Part shown: one piece after another, positions 39,691 through 43,620 of the stretch
How positions within the stretch are numbered: the first letter of the stretch is position 1
How the letters are laid out: every line of letters begins with the position of its first letter
NCBI RefSeq assembly: GCF_001949145.1
Contig: NW_019091604.1
Coordinates: forward strand, 30,231 to 73,850
From: Acanthaster planci
Lineage: Eukaryota; Echinodermata; Asteroidea; Valvatida; Acanthasteridae
Direction of reading: 5' to 3'
DNA length: 43,620 nucleotides
The notes under the pieces: model-generated
Databases searched by the model: none
What the model was told of the DNA's origin: nothing
Seen by the model: the letters and a program-made list of their open reading frames with translations, nothing else
Position numbers and translations under genes: made by a program

Positions 39691-41370
39691 AGTGCGTGCG
39701 ATATCTGTATGCTCAGTTCCCCAACGTAACACCGGAGCATCGCAGTCAACGATAGTGCAGCCAATGCTAGCTACACCATTGTCTTCAGACACCCTTTCAA
39801 CCAGGGCACCTGGCCGTGACAAAGACGCTGATGCTCCATGGAACTGCTGGCTTTACAACCAGTTCTCCCGAATGCAAGAAACACAAACATTCTTCGTCTC
39901 CTTCTACAGGGTCTAAGCGTAAGAAGTCGAACTCCTTACAGAAGGAGGACACATCATCAGCTGACATGATGCCAGTGGTCCACGTGCTCTTAGAAGAGCT
40001 CTCTTCTATAGCCAGCCGTCTAGAGCCAACTCTGCTCCCGAGGCGACGGCCCCAGATACGGACCCTTTACTGGTGCAATAGGATCCGGATCCGCATCCAC
40101 GTCCGCATCCACATCCGGATCCGCATCTGCATCTGAACCTGCATTCATCGGCGATCTGATCTTCATATGATGGTTTCGCCCCTTCGACTTATCCAGGTTC
40201 CGGTGCAGACCCTACAACTCACCTCCTGCTCCGGCCTCTGGCCACCCAACAAGACATGATAATGTTCCTCCTTCCTTGGATCAACTGTGGATGGAGCGGG
40301 ATACGTCCTCTGAAGATGAGGATATCTCCTCTGCAGCCAACCTTAACCCTCCTGAGTCACGGCTCCGTCTTCTTCAGGATATGATCCACATATTAGGCCT
40401 GCCTTCTGATCAATCTACAGCTGAGGCCTCTTCACATGCTTCATTCAAGCGCCACCCCGCTAGATTGGAGGCATCAATGCTGATTTTTCCAAGTTACCAC
40501 TTGACCACTCATGTGTCGAGTTGTTTAAAGTTCTCGCCAGTGCCAAACAATGGCGTCCATACCCGCCCAGGGCCTTGACTTATTTCCAGTTTGCTAGGGA
40601 GGACTTTGATAACTTCCTCTCTGTCCCTGAGATTCCAACGTGGGCTAAAGATAAACTTTCCTCTAATGCTCACAAGCCTACAGGAAAGTCTCCATTTAAA
40701 GACAAGGACAAATGTTTCGTTGAGTCTACTCTTGCTAAACTCGACAAAGCCTCATGACATTGCCTTCACTGCACCGGGTTTATGGCACTCCTTTGTGAGT
40801 ATTTGGCCCGAGCGTGTGACGAAGATTCTCCAGGTACTCCAGACCTGGCAGCTGTTCCACATTGAGCACTCGATGAGAATGTCAACTCTATCTTCGAGCA
40901 GTTCGTTTGGATCTCTGTTTGGGTCACTTCTGCACGCAGATCCAACTCTTAAGACGCCATGAGAATTCCCTATGAGGGAGTCAAGACTTCAGGAACTTCC
41001 TCTTCACGGCTAAGACCTTTTCGCGGGGAAGTTCATGAAGATGATGAAGTCTGAAGTTAAAGGTATTGACACAACACGTAAACTTAGCTTCCGTGACCTT
41101 CCACTGGTGGCTCCACCTCGCTAATCGCGTCGCGATGATCGCCGGGCTTGACCCTTTAGACCCCCATGTCACGTTATGGTTCCTTTCGTCCACCCAGTTA
41201 CCAGACAAATTGCGGCCCTCCATCCTCCTCTCGGCCTACTAAGCCACCCCAGAGGAGCTTTAAAGGAAGAACTACTGAGCCGCACTACCCCTGACCTCCT
41301 GGGGGTAGGCATTGCTGGCTATTCAGATTTGCCTCCACCTGCTGATCTCAGACCCGTCGGCAGGCCATAG
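39691..41370 (+). pseudogene. DIRS gag-like region, frameshifted
   Basis: Overlapping broken frames include 39816-40136 (SADMMPVVHVLLEELSS), 40276-40578 (acidic MDQLWMERDTSSEDEDISSA) and 40521-40757 (PPRALTYFQFAREDFDNF, VPEIPTWAKDKL). Later pieces in shifted frames run to about 41330 with an Arg/Pro/Ser-rich end. The character (acidic, helical, then basic tail) and the place ahead of the recombinase fit DIRS gag. A hexanucleotide run (ATCCGC/ATCCAC) lies at 40081-40134. Not functional. Confidence 0.6.
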
Positions 41371-41485
41371 TGCACAGTGCAGACTCTTAAATGGTACTTA
41401 GCAAAAACCAATAGTGCACATATTGCACAATAGTGCACTATAGTGCACAGTGCGGACTCTTAAAAGGTACTAAGCAAAAACCAAA
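41370..41485. repeat. Short direct repeats with GTGCAC palindromes at the DIRS deletion junction
   Basis: Two copies of GTGCACAGTGC.GACTCTTAAA, each followed by GGTACT.AGCAAAAACCA, begin at about 41370 and 41443. TAGTGCAC/GTGCACTA words lie between them. They lie exactly between gag-like and recombinase sequence, where reverse transcriptase should be. Confidence 0.75.
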
Positions 41486-41521
41486 AAACTCAGAGGTTCA
41501 ACTTTGCAGCTTTTCATCACC

Positions 41522-41827
41522 ACAATAAAACCTCACCGAGCTGCGACCAAAGACACTATAGCTAGATGGGAAGTTTCAGCCATCAAGTTTTCCAACCCAG
41601 ATTGGCCGAACTCTGTGGACAATAAAACACTATGCCTCATCAGGGCTCGTGATATCTGAGCAGTTTCCACATCATGGGCCTACTTCAGGGGTGTACCATT
41701 AGAGGAAATATGCAAGGCAGCATGCTGGAAGACCCCATCTACTTTCACCACATGCTACCTCACCGATGTTCTGCAAAAGGACTCTGCACATGGCAGAGCA
41801 GTCCTAACATTGGCCACATTGATGTAG
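41522..41827 (+). pseudogene. DIRS tyrosine recombinase, C-terminal end
   Basis: A 101-codon frame ends at TAG 41825-41827: IKPHRAATKDTIARW, then SWAYFRGVPLEEICKAACW and STFTTCYLTDV with the probable catalytic Tyr. One internal TGA lies at 41657-41659, where the family has Arg of the HxxR-like motif; CGA to TGA is a typical CpG-decay change. The preceding His position is Arg. The N-terminal part is missing. Confidence 0.85.
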
Positions 41828-41989
41828 AGGGGTTCCTCATCAAAGTGGCCCCCCACTGGAATGACATAACTCCATGATTTGGCAAGTCTGCAATAAAGCT
41901 TGGACAATTTCATACCCCTCTGGCACTCTCATTATGTAGTGCGTCCTCACCGTACCCAATCCAAGGGCTCGGTGCTACTCTGCATATTT

Positions 41990-42075
41990 AACAACTGTTT
42001 GGGTAGGTTGAAAGCAGAAGACTCCTCCCCCACAGAAATGTGGGTGAGGTCTGCTATTGAATACCTACCCCAAAC
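41990..42075. repeat. DIRS internal complementary region
   Basis: 41990-42016 is the inverse of the outer left terminus (39586-39611), and 42018-42075 is the inverse of the outer right terminus (42241-42306). The two complements abut, as in known DIRS elements where this region templates the joined ends of the circular replication intermediate. Confidence 0.85.
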
Positions 42076-42174
42076 AGTCCGCTCCTTCCCATCCTTTCCC
42101 ACTTTTGGCTCTGAAGGTTTAATACCGGAAAGGACGAACATGGCAGCCATTCCACTATGCATCACGGGACTAGA

Positions 42175-42306
42175 GGGCGCACTTTTGTTGATCAGAAGTT
42201 TTAGTGAATTGAATCAGACGCAAAGGAATTTGCATATGTAGCGACTGTTTCGGATAGGTATTCAATAGCAGACCTCACCCACATTTCTGTGGGGGAGGAG
42301 TTATCT
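42175..42306 (-). repeat. DIRS right inverted terminal repeat
   Basis: The inner part 42175-42250 matches the left ITR. The outer part 42241-42306 (GCGACTGTTTCGGATAGGTA and on) matches the internal complementary region. It ends near 42306, where similarity stops. Confidence 0.8.
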
Positions 42307-42730
42307 CTTCAAATCTGAGCACTAGTAAGAATTTTAAAGTAAATTTTAAATACGACGATGCATTGCAGAAATGATTGTATGAAACAACTACTTTTATAAC
42401 ATGCAACAATTACACAGCTGTATTTACTCCACTAACACATAAAACCATTGAAAATGGCCTTCAAAATGAGAATACTGAGATGAATAGAGTTCTGTGCTGT
42501 GTAATTGAAAATATCTCTGCAATTTAAAAAAAAAAAAAATTCTCTGAAAACATACATTTAAACGACTAAAGCTTTGCTTTGGGGAAGCAGCAAAATGTTC
42601 TGTCAAATAATCATACTGTAAATGTACAAGTGAACAAATTTAGGGCGTTTCCGTTCTGTTCCGAGGTTACGACTACAAGGTTCTCTGTGGCACATCATGA
42701 TTATCTGAAATACTGCAGAGTCCACCGCAC
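42307..42730. other. Non-coding DNA between DIRS repeats
   Basis: AT-rich, with an A13 run at 42527-42539. No gene recognised. Confidence 0.5.
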
Positions 42731-42880
42731 TCAACTTACCCAAAAAGCCATTATATATGCAAATTCGTTTGCATCTGATTCTATTCGCTAAAAAGTTGAT
42801 CAACCATATTGGGCCCTCTTGGCCCATGATGCATAGCGGCAGCACCACTATGTTCGTCCTTCTTTTCCTTAGCGTGATTC
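42731..42880 (+). repeat. Extra DIRS terminal repeat (left orientation)
   Basis: Similar to the left ITR and to the inverse of the right ITR: TGCAAATTCGTTTGCATCTG, CTAAAAAGTTGATCAACC, then GATGCATAGCGGCAGCACCA and TATGTTCGTCCTT. No DIRS coding sequence follows within the window. Confidence 0.75.
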
Positions 42881-43620
42881 TAAATGGACGTGTCCATTTT
42901 CAAGTTTTTTTGACTTTCTGTTTTGCCTCCATGTTCCTGTGTTAATTTGGTCAACTGTAACGTATTGTAATAAATGTGCATTCAATATGTTTTTTGTTTG
43001 ATGTGTGCTGTTCTTGTTTTTGTGGTATTTTCTCTTGTCGTATGTGTATCAGGGTTGTCTGATTTAAATCACCTTGATTCAAATCACCGATCTCAATTTA
43101 TATCAAACGATTATTTTTTTTTCCAATCACTGATTTTATCAACATGTTTAAATTTGTGGGGCAAAAAGGCAAAAATGTTTGAATTTTCAAATCTTTTTTA
43201 CTGATTGGAAATGTTTGCTGCTGGTTTTCCACATTTAAACAGCAAATCCCCCCTCTGTGAGCCTTCCAGTTCCTAGTATTAAGAGTATGAATGCACATGT
43301 GTAACATAAAATCTGGGTTGGCAAGATTTGTATGTTCAATTCTGTCGACTTGTTGTGATTTAAATCAGCTTTTTGGATTCAGGAAGTGTATTTGATGCAA
43401 CAGATTTATAATTGTGATTAATTTTACTTGATTTAAATTGCCCACTTCAGAGGTTAACTACAGAGGAAGGAAGATAGAACTCTGACACTTCACGGTTCGA
43501 TGAGCATTGCCGCCCGGTCAGACAAACAATAGTAAACATTTCAAAAATGCCTGATTACTGCCTGCAGCTTAGCCATGCAAGTGGGACGAGTAATATCCTA
43601 TTAATATTTTGTGTGTTTTG
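42881..43620. other. Host non-coding DNA with GATTTAAATCA repeats
   Basis: GATTTAAATCA and close variants occur at about 43059, 43076, 43357 and 43427 in both senses, as in AT-rich MITEs. Clear terminal repeats or a target duplication could not be assigned. No gene recognised. Confidence 0.5.

Larger units (their letters stand above)
39586..42306 (+). mobile_element. DIRS-type (tyrosine-recombinase) retrotransposon, internally deleted
   Basis: Inverted terminal repeats, an internal complementary region and a tyrosine-recombinase C-terminus identify DIRS order elements. Layout: left ITR, gag-like, short repeat at the deletion junction, recombinase end, internal complementary region, right ITR. 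At 2.7 kb it is well short of a full element because reverse transcriptase, RNase H and most of the recombinase are missing. Confidence 0.85.

Noticed and set aside
1-43620. CRISPR array, bacterial operons, rRNA or tRNA genes
   Set aside because: No regular repeat-spacer arrays or recognisable RNA genes were found, and the sequence is clearly eukaryotic. A tRNA/ncRNA scan could not be run.

Overview
The window reads as a scaffold piece of an animal nuclear genome, most likely a marine invertebrate. The evidence is AT-rich non-coding DNA, at least one spliced gene relic, many short ACATGTACATGTA palindromes, and four retrotransposon types (BEL/Pao, Ty3/gypsy, DIRS, a non-LTR tail). I cannot name the species. 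All family calls come from reading translations and motifs; no search was run.

The left part (1 to about 19880) is dominated by decayed copies of a Maverick/Polinton-like (adintovirus-like) DNA-virus element. Piece 1 (1-7126) carries an A32-type packaging ATPase (-, cut by the window edge), a major-capsid candidate (-), a small coiled-coil protein (-), a small membrane protein (+), a DDE integrase (+) and a family-B DNA polymerase with motifs A, B and C (-). It ends in a triplet-repeat terminus at 7126. Piece 2 (9677-18138) is in the opposite orientation. It starts with the same membrane-protein/coiled-coil/capsid block and then holds the other half of a genome: a zinc-ribbon-repeat HNH protein, four or five small virion-like genes, a long coiled-coil membrane protein, a capsid-associated protein, a penton-like candidate, a TFIIB-like factor and a Cys-rich protein, ending in another triplet-repeat terminus. 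A third partial copy (TFIIB-like remnant, Cys-rich gene, terminal repeat) follows at 18139-19880, interrupted by a 129-base assembly gap. Put together, the two halves give one gene order of about 15 kb. Most genes are broken by frameshifts, nonsense codons or deletions, but 11832-12723 and 16764-17896 keep open reading frames.

Between the two pieces (7127-9676) lies a BEL/Pao gag-protease fragment (-) without reverse transcriptase or integrase. Its gag carries a 39-bp minisatellite.

From 19881 on the DNA looks like host. It holds a possible 26-base first exon (20183-20208), a broken spliced gene of a multicopy invertebrate family (23040-24860, -), and a plausible coiled-coil adaptor exon (26521-26829, +) whose presumed intron carries a 1.05-kb TIR element with a TTGTC target duplication. 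A pair of inverted repeats with satellite-like interiors (28556-28830 and 36290-36533) brackets a Ty3/gypsy element (29280-34695, -). That element has both LTRs but only the integrase part of pol, which is itself interrupted by a 1.1-kb insertion. A non-LTR retrotransposon tail follows at 38478-38836. A DIRS-type element (39586-42306, +) lacks the reverse transcriptase block but keeps inverted terminal repeats, an internal complementary region, gag-like sequence and the end of a tyrosine recombinase. An extra DIRS terminal repeat sits at 42731-42880.
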